Source: an uncultured Phascolarctobacterium sp. (GTDB lineage Bacteria > Bacillota > Negativicutes > Acidaminococcales > Acidaminococcaceae). Taken from it: a stretch of 21,582 nucleotides of DNA. Positions 20,905-21,582 of the stretch are shown in pieces. The notes under the pieces are model-generated. The model was not told the origin of the DNA and searched no databases. It saw only the letters and a list, made by a program, of their open reading frames with translations. The DNA lies in NCBI RefSeq assembly GCF_905212365.1, contig NZ_CAJMEH010000031.1, forward strand, positions 1-21,582. The letters run 5' to 3'. Numbering within the stretch: the stretch's first letter is position 1; every line of letters starts with the position of its first letter. Both the position numbers and the translations under genes were made by a program.

Positions 20905-21582
20905 CAGCAATTACTCCTTCCAAATAGCGTTCCACCAGCTGCACCGTATCCTCGTCGCCGATTTTGCGGCACAGGGCTTCAATTTTAGCCTTCGCCATCA
21001 TATCTATCGCATCCTGCTCGCTGAAGCCGCGGCTGCACAAATAGAACAGCAAGTCCTCGTCCAGCTTGCCGATGCTGGCCCCGTGATTACCCTGCACATC
21101 CTCCTCGCTGCACAAAATCAGCGGAATGGACTGGTTCACCACATCGTCGCTGAGCAGCAGCACCGTTTCCTTCTCGTCGCCGACAGCTCCGGCGCAGCCG
21201 TTTTTAAAATCAATAGTGCCGCGATAAATTTTAAACGCGCCGCTTTGCAGCACGCCGTCAGCGTTCATAACGCAGGCCGTATTTTTGCCGTAATGATTAG
21301 CGATAAAATTCATATCGATGCGCTGGCCGCGGCGTCCGTAATAGCCTGCCGCCGCCTCAAAGCTGCTGCCCTCGCCGGTCAGCTCTGTGCGCACGCCGTT
21401 ATAAGCCTTGCTGCCGCCCAGCTGCAGCTGCAAAATTTCCAGCCGCGCCCCGCCGCCCAGCTCGCTGCCCACATCGTTCAAATGCACAAAGCCGCCGCCC
21501 AAAAGCTGCACCTGCACCAGCTTTACCTTTGCCCCCGCAGCGGCGTTAATCCTCGTCTGCACAGCGGCAGTTCCGGCTGCGG
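20894..21582 (-). CDS. sufD: SufD, iron-sulfur scaffold subunit (5' part outside window)
   Basis: The frame enters from the right edge without a start and runs 229 codons to TGA. It is the C-terminal beta-helix part of a SufB/SufD protein. VKLVQVQLL, DMNFIANHYGKNTACVMN, FKIYRGTIDFKNG and EEDVQGNHGASIGKLDEDLLFYLCSRG are family sequence. Position directly before sufS and the C-terminal MAKAKIEALCRKI favour SufD over SufB. SufBC2D assembles clusters using sulfur from SufS-SufU. sufC and sufB are expected just beyond the window. Confidence 0.88.
   Translation of the reverse strand, partial: AAGTAAVQTRINAAAGAKVKLVQVQLLGGGFVHLNDVGSELGGGARLEILQLQLGGSKAYNGVRTELTGEGSSFEAAAGYYGRRGQRIDMNFIANHYGKNTACVMNADGVLQSGAFKIYRGTIDFKNGCAGAVGDEKETVLLLSDDVVNQSIPLILCSEEDVQGNHGASIGKLDEDLLFYLCSRGFSEQDAIDMMAKAKIEALCRKIGDEDTVQLVERYLEGVIADGQ

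Overview
The window looks like a chromosomal segment of a Gram-negative-type Firmicute, most likely class Negativicutes (Phascolarctobacterium or another Acidaminococcaceae would fit). Reasons are the Firmicutes-style fapR-plsX-fab cluster, SufU-type iron-sulfur assembly, strong AGGAGG ribosome binding sites, near-consensus sigma-A promoters and mixed base composition. The genus is inference. Almost all genes lie on the minus strand. I see no rRNA, tRNA or CRISPR array.

Left part (1-3400) is accessory. It holds the first codons of an unknown membrane-anchored protein, a short remnant of a DNA methyltransferase 3' end, a compact type I toxin-antitoxin locus of the TxpA/holin-like class on the plus strand with its antisense RNA on the minus strand, and an MmeI-like (type IIL) restriction-modification gene. 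That last gene is split by one in-frame TAG between its nuclease domain and its methyltransferase and target-recognition domains.

The middle (3541-15725) is core metabolism. After a stand-alone cyclase-family hydrolase comes the fatty-acid and phospholipid cluster fapR-plsX-fabH-fabD-fabG-acpP-fabK-like-fabF-rnc, transcribed leftward. It has a good promoter and a candidate FapR operator in front of fapR. Just upstream lie yceD-rpmF under a consensus promoter, then ackA. tmcAL (tRNA-Met cytidine acetate ligase) is divergent from ackA.

The right-middle (15726-19150) is a scar-like accessory patch. It contains a 38-codon secreted peptide, an ICE-type sigma-like gene with an in-frame TGA, an ArsR-permease-cysteine-rich-peptide unit with shared operator motifs and a 13-codon Cys leader ORF, and a decayed DUF4143 protein. 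No integrase, relaxase or transposase is visible, so this looks like the residue of one or more elements.

The right end (19180-21582) is the 3' part of a suf operon (sufD partial, sufS, sufU) with overlapping genes and a terminator.
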